From NCBI GenBank assembly GCA_017983955.1, contig JAGOAJ010000011.1:49619-113618 (forward strand): a stretch of 64,000 nt of DNA, written 5' to 3'. The translations under genes were made by a program, and so were the position numbers. This document shows, in pieces, positions 24,038-33,800 of this stretch; the stretch's first letter is position 1; every line of letters begins with the position of its first letter. The notes beneath the pieces were generated by a model. It worked only from the letters and a program-made list of their open reading frames with translations. It was not told where the DNA came from and searched no databases. The stretch comes from Burkholderiaceae bacterium. GTDB lineage: Bacteria; Pseudomonadota; Gammaproteobacteria; Burkholderiales; Burkholderiaceae_B.

Positions 24038-24691
24038 TCAAGGGCGATCGAAATCGCTGTCAATGGCGGAAGTGGCCGCGGCATCTGCCGCTGACGACCT
24101 CGCCACAGCGGGTACGACCACACCCATAGAAACGATGTACTTCAAGGCCGCGTCCACGCTCATGTCCAAGATCTGAACTTCGCTGCGCGGCATCATTAGA
24201 AAAAATCCCGACGTAGGATTAGGCGTGGTGGGCACATAGACGCTGACATAGTCGCCCATCAGCTTGTTGGCAACTTCACCGCTGGGTGCGCCCGTCAGAA
24301 AGGCGATGGTCCACGCGCCTTCACGTGGATACTGCACCAATACAGCTTCACGAAACGCCTGGCCGCCTGGCCCTAATACCGTATCGCTGACCTGTTTAAC
24401 CGAGTGATAAATAGACCGCACCAATGGAATGCGGCCTAATAAGTCTTCCCAACGGGAAACCACGGCCTGGCCGATAAAGTTACCGCCCACCATGCCCGAC
24501 AACAACACCACCGCCAAGACCAGTAGCAGCTGGAAACCGGGTATGGGCACACCAAAAAGTGATTGTGACGACAAGAATGCCGGCACAAAACTTTCCAGCG
24601 TGCTGATCAGCAAGCTAATGACCCAAACTGTAATGACCAGAGGAATCCAGATCAACAGCCCGGTGATGAAATATCGTTTAAAAAAACGCAT
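24038..24691 (-). CDS. DUF502 family membrane protein
   Basis: A 217-residue inner-membrane protein. Two N-terminal hydrophobic segments, residues about 5-30 (TGLLIWIPLVITVWVISLLI) and 50-75 (LLLVLAVVLLSGMVGGNFIG), are followed by a soluble domain with the family motif RIPLVRSIYHSVKQVSDTV and by VYVPTTPNPTSGFF, both typical of DUF502. Function is unknown. It lies 37 bases upstream of aspS and 17 bases downstream of the FmdB gene on the same strand, a common arrangement in Burkholderiales, so the three are likely cotranscribed. Confidence 0.9.
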   Translation of the reverse strand: MRFFKRYFITGLLIWIPLVITVWVISLLISTLESFVPAFLSSQSLFGVPIPGFQLLLVLAVVLLSGMVGGNFIGQAVVSRWEDLLGRIPLVRSIYHSVKQVSDTVLGPGGQAFREAVLVQYPREGAWTIAFLTGAPSGEVANKLMGDYVSVYVPTTPNPTSGFFLMMPRSEVQILDMSVDAALKYIVSMGVVVPAVARSSAADAAATSAIDSDFDRP

Positions 24692-24708
24692 GTGGGCTTA
24701 AAAAAGCA

Positions 24709-25020
24709 TCAGGAAGAGGGGCTAGACGCTGCCGGACTAGCGGCGGGCGCTGCCGCAGCACTGCTGGATGGCGCACTTGCCGACGACGAGTCGCCAGAGG
24801 TCGTAGATGGAGCAACAGCACCAGTGGCACCACTTTTATTATCACGAAAATCAGTCACATACCAACCTGTGCCCTTAAGCTGAAAACCAGCGGTGGTCAC
24901 TTGTTTAACATAGGTATCCTGTTCACATTCAGGGCATACCGTCAGAATAGGATCGGACATTTTTTGCAGAACATCCTGCGCATGATCACAGGAACTGCAT
25001 TTATAAGCATAAATAGGCAC
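24709..25020 (-). CDS. FmdB-type zinc ribbon protein
   Basis: A 103-residue protein of the FmdB regulatory family. The zinc ribbon is formed by CSSC at residues 8-11 and CPEC about 25 residues later, after the start PIYAYKCSSCDHAQ. The family start is M-P-I-Y-A-Y, which here corresponds to GTG at 25018-25020; longer frames up to 25101 have no family support. After the ribbon comes the usual FTDFR-like segment (GWYVTDFRDN) and then a low-complexity Ser/Ala/Pro tail of about 45 residues. Role unknown; it is found upstream of DUF502 and aspS in related bacteria. Confidence 0.88.
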   Translation of the reverse strand: MPIYAYKCSSCDHAQDVLQKMSDPILTVCPECEQDTYVKQVTTAGFQLKGTGWYVTDFRDNKSGATGAVAPSTTSGDSSSASAPSSSAAAAPAASPAASSPSS

Positions 25021-25202
25021 GACAACATCCCAGGAGAGTTTGTTTTGAAACCCGCTTGAAGCCGCCACACCGTGTAGGAACGGGTACACGCAGCAAAGCA
25101 TTGAAAAATATGATTTTAGCTGTTTTTCCCAGTGGCTACCGTTTATCGCTATGTAACCAACTGGATGGCGGGAAATTCAGACCCCCCGCCACCCCTTAAA
25201 GC

Positions 25203-26483
25203 CTAGAAGGTTTTAGGCAATAAAAAGAAGAATGCGGCGACCAATGTGGGTACCAAGGCCGACAACAACAGCTTCAGTGGAGAAATAGCCCCATCGGGGA
25301 AGCAGCCTTTCAGGATAGAAAAGCCTGCGGGGTTAGGCGCATTGGCAATCACCGTCAGGCCGCCACCGGTCACAGCGCCAGCCACCAACATGTAGCGCCA
25401 GGCTTCGCTAGTACCTTCAACCAAGGACCCAAGATAGGTCAACGCCGCATTATCCGTTACTGCCGTCAACACGGTTGACCCCCAATACAGGACCATGGGT
25501 GACAGACCGGCCAGCAGATCCTGCAACCACCATTTCTGCAGCCCGCCCAGTATCACCAAACCCGCCAGAAAGAAGCCCACCATCAAGCCCTCACGTATCA
25601 GCAACGGATTCTGATACCGCTTATAAGCATGCGCGTAGCCTATGAACAGCATCAGGTAGCCCAAGAAAATAATGGGATGATGGGCCGACAGCACTATGCC
25701 AATCAGAAACACCGTATGAATAGCGATCACTGACAAAGGAACAGGCGGGCGACGCTCACTTTCACTGGTTTCGCCCTTGCCGCCAATAGAACCATCCAGT
25801 AAATAAGGACGACAAATGAAGGTCAAGACAGCCGCATTGATAATGACTGCTGCGGCAGCGCGCCAGCCAAAGTGGGTCGCCATATAGGCGGTATCCCAGT
25901 CAAACGTTTGGGCGACCATTAGCACAGGCGGCGCAGCATAGGCAGTTAAAACGCCACCAATCGACACGTTCACAAACAAGACGCCCAAGGTCATGTATTT
26001 GAAACCTGCCTGCCCGGTACGATAGAAATACGCATCGCGCAGCAACAAAGCGGCCAGCGTCATGGCTGCAGGTTCGGTAATAAACGACCCAGCCAATGGC
26101 ACAAACGACATGGTCACAAAGAACATGGCCAGCTCGTTACGCAGGGGCATAACGCGGGCCAAGGCCTTGACCATCATGTTGACCAGCTCAATAATGGGAC
26201 GACTGGCCGCCACCACCATAATGGCAAAAACAAACGCCGGTTCAGTGAAGTTGCGGGTGTCGATGTAGCCTACGGTGTCACCCACGCCCGACAGCAGCGC
26301 CATACACGCCAACAGTACACAGGCCCAAACACCAAATACCGCCTCGACCTCGGACAGCAAATGCCATAGGCCTGAATGCGCCCCGCCCTTGTTTGCCAAT
26401 CGGGCAAACACTGGAACAGAAAACGTGTGAATGATGGCAATCGCAAATAATGCGGTTGCCAAGTACTCGAGAAAACCGGGCAT
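25203..26483 (-). CDS. Putative Na+/H+ antiporter (DUF1504-like)
   Basis: A 426-residue polytopic membrane protein with about eleven hydrophobic segments. It begins LEYLATALFAIAIIHTFSVP and contains EVEAVFGVWACVLL, SFITEPAAMTLAALLLRD and TVLTAVTDNAALTYLGSLV, motifs of the PF07399 group annotated as putative Na+/H+ antiporters. Paired half-repeats with conserved polar residues (TEPAAM and TDNAAL) recall the ion-transporter superfamily. It would exchange cations for protons across the inner membrane, but no member known to me is well studied. It stands alone on the minus strand. Confidence 0.85.
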   Translation of the reverse strand: MPGFLEYLATALFAIAIIHTFSVPVFARLANKGGAHSGLWHLLSEVEAVFGVWACVLLACMALLSGVGDTVGYIDTRNFTEPAFVFAIMVVAASRPIIELVNMMVKALARVMPLRNELAMFFVTMSFVPLAGSFITEPAAMTLAALLLRDAYFYRTGQAGFKYMTLGVLFVNVSIGGVLTAYAAPPVLMVAQTFDWDTAYMATHFGWRAAAAVIINAAVLTFICRPYLLDGSIGGKGETSESERRPPVPLSVIAIHTVFLIGIVLSAHHPIIFLGYLMLFIGYAHAYKRYQNPLLIREGLMVGFFLAGLVILGGLQKWWLQDLLAGLSPMVLYWGSTVLTAVTDNAALTYLGSLVEGTSEAWRYMLVAGAVTGGGLTVIANAPNPAGFSILKGCFPDGAISPLKLLLSALVPTLVAAFFFLLPKTF

Positions 26484-26596
26484 AACTTTACCTATCTAAA
26501 ATACTGAAGCACGCAAATTGTCTCACGAGATGACAAATCGCGTCATGGACAGTGGGTACAGACCACATGCTTTGCACGCGATACTAGTCTTCGCTA

Positions 26597-28201
26597 TCAG
26601 GTGCCTTGATCTTGCAGCACCATGGCTGCCCCTTTTTCGGCAATCATAATCGTTGGTGAGTTGGTGTTTCCCGAGGTGATCGTGGGCATGATGGATGCAT
26701 CTATTACCCTTAAGCCCTGGACGCCATGTACCCGTAACCTATCATCTACCACGGCCAGCGCATCGTGGCCCATTTTACAAGTGCCTACCGGATGGAAAAT
26801 AGTGGTTCCAATTTCCCCTGCTGCCCGTTCCAGCTCATCCTGGGTCTGGCAGGACAGGCCAGGCTTATATTCTTCAGGCCGATACGCGGCCAGCGCAGAC
26901 TGGGACATAATGCGCCGAGTCAGTCGCACGCTATCGGCAGCGACGTACTTATCTTCAGGCGTACTTAAGTAGTTGCACTGTATCGCAGGCGCGACGCTGG
27001 CGTCCGGGGACACTATGGTCACATGCCCACGGCTGCCCGGCCTAAGATTGCACACTGACGCCGTAATCGCCGGAAAGTCATGCAACGCGTCGCCAAACTT
27101 TTCCAGCGACAAGGGCTGTACATGGTATTCCAAATTGGCCCGCTGCTGCCCAGGATCAGAACGGGCAAAGGCCCCCAATTGCGAAGGTGCCATCGCCAGC
27201 GGCCCGGTTTTTTTAGTGGCATATTCCAGCCCCATCAAGGCCTTTCCCCACCACGACGATGCCATCGTGTTTAAGGTCTTGGCGCCAGCAACCTTATAGA
27301 TCAACCTAAGCTGCAAATGATCCTGCAAATTCTGCCCTACGCCGGGTAGATCATGCACCAGCGGTATATTCAGGGACTGCAGTAAATGGCCTGGTCCTAT
27401 GCCAGAAACCTGTAGTAATTGTGCCGACCCTATGGACCCCGCCGCCAATATAATTTCTACACGCGCCCGGGCCTGTTGCTGATGCCCATCGTGATGATAA
27501 CTAACAGCATCGGCCTTACGTTCCTGAAAAACTATCCGCTGAGCCTGGGCACCCGTTAGCACGGTCAGGTTGGAGCGATGGGCTACCGGGTGCAAGAACG
27601 CTTTGGCCGCTGTCCAGCGCACACCACGTTTCTGATTGACTTCGAAGTAAGAACAGCCCTCGTTGTTGCCGGTATTGAAATCATCCACCGACGGTATGCC
27701 AGCCTGACTTGCTGCCTGACGAAATGCATCTAATATGGACCAGGACAAGCGTTGACGCTCTACCCGCCACGTCCCCTGACTGCCATGCAGATCGCTGGCG
27801 CCGCCATGATAGTCTTCAGTCTGTTTGAAAATAGGCAATACGTCCTGCCAAGACCAGCCCGCATTACCCTGCGCCGCCCAACCATCGTAGTCAGCGGCCT
27901 GGCCGCGCATGTAAATCATGCCATTAATGGCTGAACTACCGCCCAGCACCCGACCGCGCGGATAACCTAAGCGTCTATTGTTAATGCCTGGATCAGGCTG
28001 GGTCTGATAACACCAGTCAGTGCGCGGATTGCCTATGCAATACAAATACCCCACGGGGATATGTATCCAGTGCCAGTTGTCACGCCCCCCAGCTTCCAGC
28101 AGCAATACCTTATGTGCCGGGTTAGCCGACAAGCGATTCGCCAGCAGACAGCCCGCCGAACCTGCGCCCACAATGATGTAATCATATTCGGGCGCCGTCA
28201 T
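26597..28201 (-). CDS. GMC family FAD-dependent oxidoreductase (choline dehydrogenase-like)
   Basis: A 534-residue flavoprotein. The FAD site [19 protein letters not shown] is at the N-terminus, the GMC signature 1 is [18 protein letters not shown], and [16 protein letters not shown] is signature 2. The C-terminal catalytic region has [10 protein letters not shown] with the active-site His. Such enzymes oxidise alcohols; BetA-like sequences of this length often act on choline, polyethylene glycol or other alcohols, so the substrate stays open. The ATG at 28199-28201 shares one base with the ubiA stop codon (TAATG), which suggests coupling, although the functions look unrelated. Confidence 0.9.
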   Translation of the reverse strand: MTAPEYDYIIVGAGSAGCLLANRLSANPAHKVLLLEAGGRDNWHWIHIPVGYLYCIGNPRTDWCYQTQPDPGINNRRLGYPRGRVLGGSSAINGMIYMRGQAADYDGWAAQGNAGWSWQDVLPIFKQTEDYHGGASDLHGSQGTWRVERQRLSWSILDAFRQAASQAGIPSVDDFNTGNNEGCSYFEVNQKRGVRWTAAKAFLHPVAHRSNLTVLTGAQAQRIVFQERKADAVSYHHDGHQQQARARVEIILAAGSIGSAQLLQVSGIGPGHLLQSLNIPLVHDLPGVGQNLQDHLQLRLIYKVAGAKTLNTMASSWWGKALMGLEYATKKTGPLAMAPSQLGAFARSDPGQQRANLEYHVQPLSLEKFGDALHDFPAITASVCNLRPGSRGHVTIVSPDASVAPAIQCNYLSTPEDKYVAADSVRLTRRIMSQSALAAYRPEEYKPGLSCQTQDELERAAGEIGTTIFHPVGTCKMGHDALAVVDDRLRVHGVQGLRVIDASIMPTITSGNTNSPTIMIAEKGAAMVLQDQGT

Positions 28202-29160
28202 TAGATCAGGGTCCCGCCAAGTGCAGCTATTATCATTAATACCCCCACCCAAATATTGGCCCGGAACAACATGAAGTTCAAATCCGGCCTGGTCAAATTA
28301 AACACCCACATCTGCCAGGCAAAGTGCAAGCCTATAAGCACCATGACCAGGTAATAAGGCCAAGACATACCCAGCGCGACACCCGCATACAGCCATAGCA
28401 CCATGGTAGCGACATAAAACCCGCTAATCCAGGCTTTGCCCTTATCGCGAAACTTTAGCGCCGTGGAGCGCAAGCCCAGTTGGGTGTCATCGCGCACATC
28501 CACATACGCGTAGATAGAGTCGTAGCCCACTTGCCACAGTACCGCACCAGCCCACATGGCAATGGCTGCCAGCGGCACCGCGTTCTGGGTGTCGGACCAG
28601 GCCATTAGCATGCCCCAATTGAAACCTATCCCCAGCACGACTTGAGGCCAATACGTAAATCGCTTACAGAGCGGATATACGATCACGATAGGCAGCAAAG
28701 CCACTGCCAGCCAACGACTATAGGAATTGATGGCAAACATTAGCAGACCGCACAGCACTAGCTGCGCCAGCACGAAATACAAGGCTTGCTTCAGACTGAT
28801 CTGACCGCTGGTCAAAGGACGAAAACGGGTACGCTCAACCTGATGGTCAAAGTTGCGATCAAAGATATCGTTGAAGGTGCAACCTACGCCACGCATCAAT
28901 AAGGCGCCCAGCGAAAAGATAATCAGGCGAAATAAAGTAGGCCAACCGTCGGCCGCTTGTACCAAGGCCGCCAGACAAGGCAACAGCGTCAACCAGGTGC
29001 CAACCGGACGGTCTAGTCGGCACAAGCGCGCATACGGCCCCCAGGACCGCGGCAACCAGCGTTCAGGCCAGTCGTCTGGCCGCATATCCGACAAATCTGG
29101 CAGGCTGGCAGCATGTGCCGATACAGGCTGGCGTTCAATATCCGAAAAAGCAGACGTCAT
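28201..29160 (-). CDS. ubiA: 4-hydroxybenzoate octaprenyltransferase
   Basis: A 319-residue inner-membrane enzyme that prenylates 4-hydroxybenzoate, an early step in ubiquinone synthesis. It has the two Asp-rich motifs of the family: NDIFDRNFDHQVERTRFRPL and, in the second half, YAYVDVRDDTQLGLRSTALK. About eight hydrophobic segments are visible. The N-terminal tail of about 30 residues is longer than in the E. coli enzyme. It ends at 28201 and touches the GMC oxidoreductase gene. The upstream aminotransferase gene ends six bases before it, so the three form one transcription unit. Confidence 0.95.
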   Translation of the reverse strand: MTSAFSDIERQPVSAHAASLPDLSDMRPDDWPERWLPRSWGPYARLCRLDRPVGTWLTLLPCLAALVQAADGWPTLFRLIIFSLGALLMRGVGCTFNDIFDRNFDHQVERTRFRPLTSGQISLKQALYFVLAQLVLCGLLMFAINSYSRWLAVALLPIVIVYPLCKRFTYWPQVVLGIGFNWGMLMAWSDTQNAVPLAAIAMWAGAVLWQVGYDSIYAYVDVRDDTQLGLRSTALKFRDKGKAWISGFYVATMVLWLYAGVALGMSWPYYLVMVLIGLHFAWQMWVFNLTRPDLNFMLFRANIWVGVLMIIAALGGTLI

Positions 29161-29166
29161 AGAGAA

Positions 29167-30375
29167 TTAGAGGCTATCTTTAATCAACTGCCCCAAGATG
29201 GCAATACCTTCGCGTATCCGGGCTTCAGATACCGTGACGAAGCTAAGCCGCAAGGTATTGGCCTGGGCATGCTTGCCAATGAAAAACGGCGCGCCGGGAA
29301 CAAAAGCCACATGCTTGGCCACGGCCCTGTCCAGCAATTCAGTGGCATCAATATGGGCAGGCAAGGTAACCCAGATGAACATGCCGCCTTCGGGTCGAGT
29401 CCAGGTCACGGAGTCCGGGAAAGACTGATCCATGGCATCCAGCATAAAGCCGCACTGCTCTTTGTACAGATCCCTGACCCGGGGCAAATGGGTGGTTAAA
29501 AAGCCATCCTTGATGGTTTCGTAGACCGCCATCTGCGTCAATGACGAGGTATGTAGATCCGTTGCCTGCTTAATTTGCGCCAACTTGGCAATAATCGGCT
29601 TGGGCGCCACGATATAACCCAGACGAAGACCTGGCGCAAACACCTTGGAAAATGACCCCAGACGCACCACGGTCGCGCCCACCTCGCGCCCCAGCCCTAA
29701 CAAACCAGGCTGCGCGGTACCGGCGTAACGTAAATCCCCGTAAGGATCATCTTCAATAATGGGCACGCCCACATCGGCACAACGCTGCACCAGCGCCTTG
29801 CGTCGTTCCAAATTTAACGTCAAGCCAGTGGGATTCTGAAAGTTAGGCAAGGCATACAGAAAACGGGCGCCTGCCACCACATCATCGGTCAGCCCTTCGG
29901 GTATCAAGCCACCTTCATCAGTAGGCACTGGCGCATATACAGGCTCGAACAGCGAAAACGACTGTATCGCCCCCAGGTAGCTAGGGGACTCAAGCAATAT
30001 CTTGCTGCCAGGATCAATAAACAGCTTGCCCAACATATCCAGCGCCTGCTGGGAGCCCGATACGATCAACACTTCGTCAGGCGTAATGTCTGCCCCAACC
30101 CGTTGCATATCCTGGGCCACCCAGGCGCGCAATGGCGCATAACCTTCAGTGGGTCCGTACTGCAGCGCGGACTCGCCGGACTGCTCCAGGACGCGGTTCA
30201 GCGCCGCTTGCAACTGGGCCGTGGGGAAGCCCTTGGGCGACGGTAAGCCACCCGCGAAGGAAATGATTTCAGGGCGTACCGTAATCTTCAGGATTTCCCG
30301 AATCGTGGAGCTGGTAAGCAGCCTAGCCCGTTTTGAAAACGTATAAGGCGTGACAGTTTGGGTAGACGAGTCCAT
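29167..30375 (-). CDS. PLP-dependent aminotransferase, class I/II
   Basis: A 402-residue fold-type I aminotransferase of the group that includes 2-aminoadipate and valine-type transaminases (MocR-related catalytic domains without a DNA-binding domain). Motifs: FAGGLPSPKGFP near residue 40, QYGPTEGYAPLRAWVAQDM, PNFQNPTGLTL, IIEDDPYGDLRY, and LGSFSKVFAPGLRLGY, which carries the lysine that binds PLP. The substrate is not evident. It is the first gene of the minus-strand unit with ubiA and the GMC oxidoreductase. Upstream, after a short gap, lies a tiny membrane protein gene. Confidence 0.9.
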   Translation of the reverse strand: MDSSTQTVTPYTFSKRARLLTSSTIREILKITVRPEIISFAGGLPSPKGFPTAQLQAALNRVLEQSGESALQYGPTEGYAPLRAWVAQDMQRVGADITPDEVLIVSGSQQALDMLGKLFIDPGSKILLESPSYLGAIQSFSLFEPVYAPVPTDEGGLIPEGLTDDVVAGARFLYALPNFQNPTGLTLNLERRKALVQRCADVGVPIIEDDPYGDLRYAGTAQPGLLGLGREVGATVVRLGSFSKVFAPGLRLGYIVAPKPIIAKLAQIKQATDLHTSSLTQMAVYETIKDGFLTTHLPRVRDLYKEQCGFMLDAMDQSFPDSVTWTRPEGGMFIWVTLPAHIDATELLDRAVAKHVAFVPGAPFFIGKHAQANTLRLSFVTVSEARIREGIAILGQLIKDSL

Positions 30376-30450
30376 GATCCTGAATTTCCCCGAAAGTAGG
30401 CTAGCGATAGCCCCTAGATTACCGCAAGTTACCTATGGTTAGCCCGGCTA

Positions 30451-30564
30451 TTATTTTTTCTGGCGATCTTTTCGGACAATACGCAACAGAAACCAGAAAA
30501 GCGACAGAGAACACAACAATCCCCCCGCAAAAATAGCGACCGCTATCCATTCACCCGTAGTCAT
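30451..30564 (-). CDS. Small single-span membrane protein (37 residues)
   Basis: A short open frame with good coding signs. The ATG at 30562-30564 follows AGAAGGGG with a 6-base gap. The product starts MTTGEWIAVAIFAGGLLCSL, continues with a hydrophobic run to about residue 28, and ends in a strongly basic tail (RIVRKDRQKK). That is a single transmembrane helix with a positively charged cytoplasmic end. I do not recognise a family. It lies between the aminotransferase gene and a metallo-hydrolase gene, all on the minus strand. Confidence 0.65.
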   Translation of the reverse strand: MTTGEWIAVAIFAGGLLCSLSLFWFLLRIVRKDRQKK

Positions 30565-30612
30565 TGCGCACCCCTTCTGTCCGGAAAAACTCTATTCTAA
30601 GACGTAATAATT

Positions 30613-31587
30613 TTACTGACCGCCCAGGCTTTCCTTTTCCATCAACAAATACGTACCGTAGGCATTCAAACGATTCGCGTCCTTGAAGGCAGGGTAGTTT
30701 TCATACGCAGACCAATCGGTTTGCGCGTAAGCCTCTTCAAAGTCGACCATATCGTCCACGGCAGCGCCCATTTCCTTACGCAAATACAACAGGTACTCGC
30801 GTGTCAGCTGGATATCGGCCTTGGGGTCTGTTGATGCCTTGCCATGTCCTGGCACCACCACTGCAGGTTGGGTATCGGCGATGCGCTCTAGAGCCGCCAG
30901 CCAAGCCTTGCTATCGGCGCTGCCCACGAACGGCACGCGACCGGTAAAAAACAGATCGCCCGCAAACAAGACGGACTCTTCCTGAACAAACAGCATAACG
31001 TCGCCGTCCGAGTGTCCGCCGCTAGCGTCAATCAACTGAAAGTGCATGCCGCCCATCTCGAAAGGCTGGGGTTTGCCGTCAGCAAAACTTAGCCAGCGAT
31101 CAGCGCCCAGCACCTGGGTGTTCTCATCCACCCAAGGAGCCAAATCGGCCTTGCGTTGTTCTAAACGTTCCTGGGCTTCGCCCGAGTTGAAATATGCTTG
31201 GCCTGCTTCATGCGCCAAAATTTCTGCGCCCAGCGCTTTAAATGCCTGCAAACCATACAGGTGATCTGCATGATAATGACTGACAATCACCCGTTTTATA
31301 GGCTGATCCGTGACTTTAGCGATAGCCGCCACCATAGCCTGCCCCAACACTGGCGTCCCCAGCGCGTCAAACACCACCACACCGTCCTGGGTCACCACAA
31401 AACCGGCGTTCGACATAAACCCCTGGTTCTCGGCAGCAGCCATCCCCGAATGGCCAGCAAAATAATACACATGCGGACTAAGCTGGGTAGGTTCCAGAAC
31501 AATATCAGTAGCCTGCGCAGCCCCTGTAGCCAATAAGCCCGCCATAGCGGCAAGTCCCGTCAACAACTGACGAACTGTATGCAACAT
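30613..31587 (-). CDS. Periplasmic MBL-fold metallo-hydrolase
   Basis: A 324-residue exported metallo-beta-lactamase-fold protein. Residues 1-23 are a signal peptide (ending TGAAQA). The metal site HYHADHLYG matches HxHxDH, with further ligands in SGGHSDGD and VPGHGKAS. ATG at 31585-31587 follows ACGGAG with 5 bases between, so longer frames are rejected. Relatives of this type are annotated as SoxH-like or quinoprotein relay hydrolases. Function is not fixed. It is divergent from a GlcG/HbpS-like exported protein gene, with 119 bp between starts. Confidence 0.88.
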   Translation of the reverse strand: MLHTVRQLLTGLAAMAGLLATGAAQATDIVLEPTQLSPHVYYFAGHSGMAAAENQGFMSNAGFVVTQDGVVVFDALGTPVLGQAMVAAIAKVTDQPIKRVIVSHYHADHLYGLQAFKALGAEILAHEAGQAYFNSGEAQERLEQRKADLAPWVDENTQVLGADRWLSFADGKPQPFEMGGMHFQLIDASGGHSDGDVMLFVQEESVLFAGDLFFTGRVPFVGSADSKAWLAALERIADTQPAVVVPGHGKASTDPKADIQLTREYLLYLRKEMGAAVDDMVDFEEAYAQTDWSAYENYPAFKDANRLNAYGTYLLMEKESLGGQ

Positions 31588-31706
31588 AGTATCTCCGTAA
31601 CGTAGGTATTTATATAGAGCTAGTCTAGCAGGCCCAGGATGGCAGACTCGGTTATGCTGGCAGCCTTGAGGCACTTACGTCGCCGTTTCTTACCTAGGAG
31701 ATCATC

Positions 31707-32204
31707 ATGATAATCAAAAAAACCACCCTTGCACTGACCTTGGCACTTTGCGCCAGCGGCGTCATGGCTCAAGAAGCCACCTTTGAAACCCGCTCGCTAA
31801 CTCCCGAGGCTGCACTGGTCGCCGCCCAAGCCGCCCTGAAAAGCTGTCGCGACAGCGGCTACCAAGTTGCCGTAGCCGTTACTGACCGCACCGGCCTGCC
31901 CATCGCCATGTTGCGTGATCGTTACGCAGGCGCCCACACCCCAGAAACCGCTACCCGCAAAGCCTACACCGCAGCCAGCTTCAAAATGGACACCACCAGC
32001 CTGGGCAAAGTATCCCAGCCCGGCGAACCCACCTCTGGGATACGCCACGTGTCGCACATATTGGCACTGGGTGGCGGCCTGCATATTGAAGCGGCTGGTT
32101 CGCTGGTAGGCGCTATCGGTGTATCTGGTGCGCCCGGTGCAGATGCCGATGATGCTTGCTCGCAAGCTGGTATAGACGCCATACAGGACGACCTGGATTT
32201 TTAA
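31707..32204 (+). CDS. GlcG/HbpS family exported protein
   Basis: A 165-residue protein of the GlcG/HbpS fold, some members of which bind haem or corrinoids. Residues 1-22 form a signal peptide with a hydrophobic core and end SGVMAQ. The domain is recognisable by SLTPEAALVAAQAAL, VAVAVTDRTGLPIAMLRDRYAG, TRKAYTAASFKMDT and GAIGVSGAPGADADDACSQAGID. ATG follows CTAGGAG with good spacing. It is divergent from the periplasmic metallo-hydrolase, and both products are exported, so a shared periplasmic role is possible but unproven. Confidence 0.9.
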   Translation: MIIKKTTLALTLALCASGVMAQEATFETRSLTPEAALVAAQAALKSCRDSGYQVAVAVTDRTGLPIAMLRDRYAGAHTPETATRKAYTAASFKMDTTSLGKVSQPGEPTSGIRHVSHILALGGGLHIEAAGSLVGAIGVSGAPGADADDACSQAGIDAIQDDLDF

Positions 32205-32209
32205 GCTGT

Positions 32210-33007
32210 TTACAGCAAAGACAACAGCATTTTCGTAGCCACGGCAAGCAACAGGAAGGCAAACAGCGTCCTAAGCTTGCTGACCGGCAAGGCATGCGCC
32301 ATTCTGGCCCCCAAAGGTGCGGTAAATACGCTGATAATGGCCATGCCCAATAACGCCGGCAAATAAACAAACCCCAGGCTCATGGCGGGCAAACTGGCAT
32401 TGCCATAGCCGCTGCCAATAAACCCTATGGTGCCCGCCACCGCAATCGGAAAGCCCAGCGCTGCCGATGTCCCTATCACCACGCGTAGCGGCACATTACA
32501 CGCCGTCATGAAGGGCACCAGCAATGTGCCCCCGCCTATACCTACAAAGCTGGAAAACACACCTATCAGGCCGCCGCCCGTCAACATACCCGCACGACCA
32601 GGCAAGGCTCGGGTAGGCTTAGGCTTGATGTTGAACAACATCTGCACGGCAACGCAATACACAAACACCACAAAAATCATCTTCAAGATGTCGCTGGACA
32701 ACCGAGACGCCAGCCAGGCCCCTAACAAGGTTCCCAGTATTAGCCAGGGCGTCATGGCTTTCACTATGGACCAGTTCACCGCGCCACGGGCATGATGGGC
32801 ACGTAGACTTGCCAACGATGTAAATACTATCAACGACATTGATGTCCCCAACGCCAGGTGCTGAATATAGTCAGACGCCATGCCTTGGGCTGTAAACAGG
32901 AATACCAAAACTGGCACAGTCACCGTACCACCGCCGATACCCAAAAGGCCTGCCAGTATTCCTATACCTGCCCCCAGGGCCAAGTAGGAAAGTATTTCTA
33001 TCATCAT
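32210..33007 (-). CDS. TauE/SafE family membrane transporter
   Basis: A 265-residue polytopic protein of the sulfite exporter TauE/SafE family, believed to export small sulfur or carboxylate anions. Two homologous halves each start with a glycine-rich helix: LAGLLGIGGGTVTVPVLVFL near the N-terminus and FSSFVGIGGGTLLVPFMTA in the middle. The start is one of two adjacent ATG codons (33005-33007 or 33002-33004); longer frames lack support. The stop lies five bases from that of the convergent GlcG-like gene. Substrate not determined. Confidence 0.9.
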   Translation of the reverse strand: MMIEILSYLALGAGIGILAGLLGIGGGTVTVPVLVFLFTAQGMASDYIQHLALGTSMSLIVFTSLASLRAHHARGAVNWSIVKAMTPWLILGTLLGAWLASRLSSDILKMIFVVFVYCVAVQMLFNIKPKPTRALPGRAGMLTGGGLIGVFSSFVGIGGGTLLVPFMTACNVPLRVVIGTSAALGFPIAVAGTIGFIGSGYGNASLPAMSLGFVYLPALLGMAIISVFTAPLGARMAHALPVSKLRTLFAFLLLAVATKMLLSLL

Positions 33008-33103
33008 AAGAAAACCTAGTAGAAAGCCAGAAAAAACGGGGAGCATACTCCGTCTATTGACCATGTGCCCACGACGATACCGCCGATAACCTGCCTCACC
33101 AAT

Positions 33104-33132
33104 GAAAACACCCCAATGATTGGGGTGTTTTC
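33104..33132. terminator. Terminator downstream of ssb
   Basis: Perfect 13-bp inverted repeat GAAAACACCCCAA (33104-33116) and TTGGGGTGTTTTC (33120-33132) with a 3-nt loop. The arms end in A and T runs, so it can work in both directions. It closes ssb on the minus strand. Confidence 0.9.
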
Positions 33133-33174
33133 AAGAGCGTCGTGCTTTGTACTTACAGGGTGTTTAAAGACCCA

Positions 33175-33669
33175 TTAGAACGGTACGTCATCATCCATAT
33201 CAGCCAGATTCACGCCGGGCGAGGCCTGGGGTGCTGCTGGACGTGGCTGTGGCGGACGCTGCTGCTGACGCTGAGGCGCTGGCGCCTGGTTGTATTCACC
33301 ACCGCCCATGCCACCACCTTCACCACCGCCTTCGCGGCCACCCAGCATTTGCATCTGGTCAGCGACGATGTCGGTGCTGTAGCGGTCGGCGCCAGTGTCC
33401 TTATCCTGCCATTTACGAGTTTTCAGGCGGCCTTCCACATAGACGGGACGGCCCTTTTTCAGGTATTCACCGGCAATTTCGGCCAGGCGGTTGTAGAACA
33501 CCACGCGGTGCCATTCGGTTTCTTCGCGGCGTTCGCCCGTAGCTTTGTCTTTCCATTGCGAGGTGGTGGCGATGGACACATTGCAAATGGCTGCGCCGTC
33601 GGGGCTGTAGCGGACTTCTGGATCACGGCCCAGGTTGCCGATAAGAATAACTTTATTAACTGATGCCAT
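33175..33669 (-). CDS. ssb: Single-stranded DNA-binding protein
   Basis: A 164-residue homotetrameric SSB that coats single-stranded DNA in replication, recombination and repair. The OB fold opens with [20 protein letters not shown] and includes [20 protein letters not shown] and [20 protein letters not shown] Gly/Gln/Pro-rich linker follows, and the protein ends with the acidic tip DDDVPF that binds partner proteins. The arrangement uvrA, MFS transporter, ssb is typical of related genomes. A strong terminator follows. Confidence 0.97.
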   Translation of the reverse strand: MASVNKVILIGNLGRDPEVRYSPDGAAICNVSIATTSQWKDKATGERREETEWHRVVFYNRLAEIAGEYLKKGRPVYVEGRLKTRKWQDKDTGADRYSTDIVADQMQMLGGREGGGEGGGMGGGEYNQAPAPQRQQQRPPQPRPAAPQASPGVNLADMDDDVPF

Positions 33670-33800
33670 GAGCTGACCTTTATCTGGAAAAATTGCACAT
33701 ACTTGCCATTATCGGTCATAAACCGCTGGCAAAGAAGCTGATTGCGTATTCCTACGCGGGGGAATTTTGTCCCGCCCTTGGTTCTGTCCTTTGCGACGTG

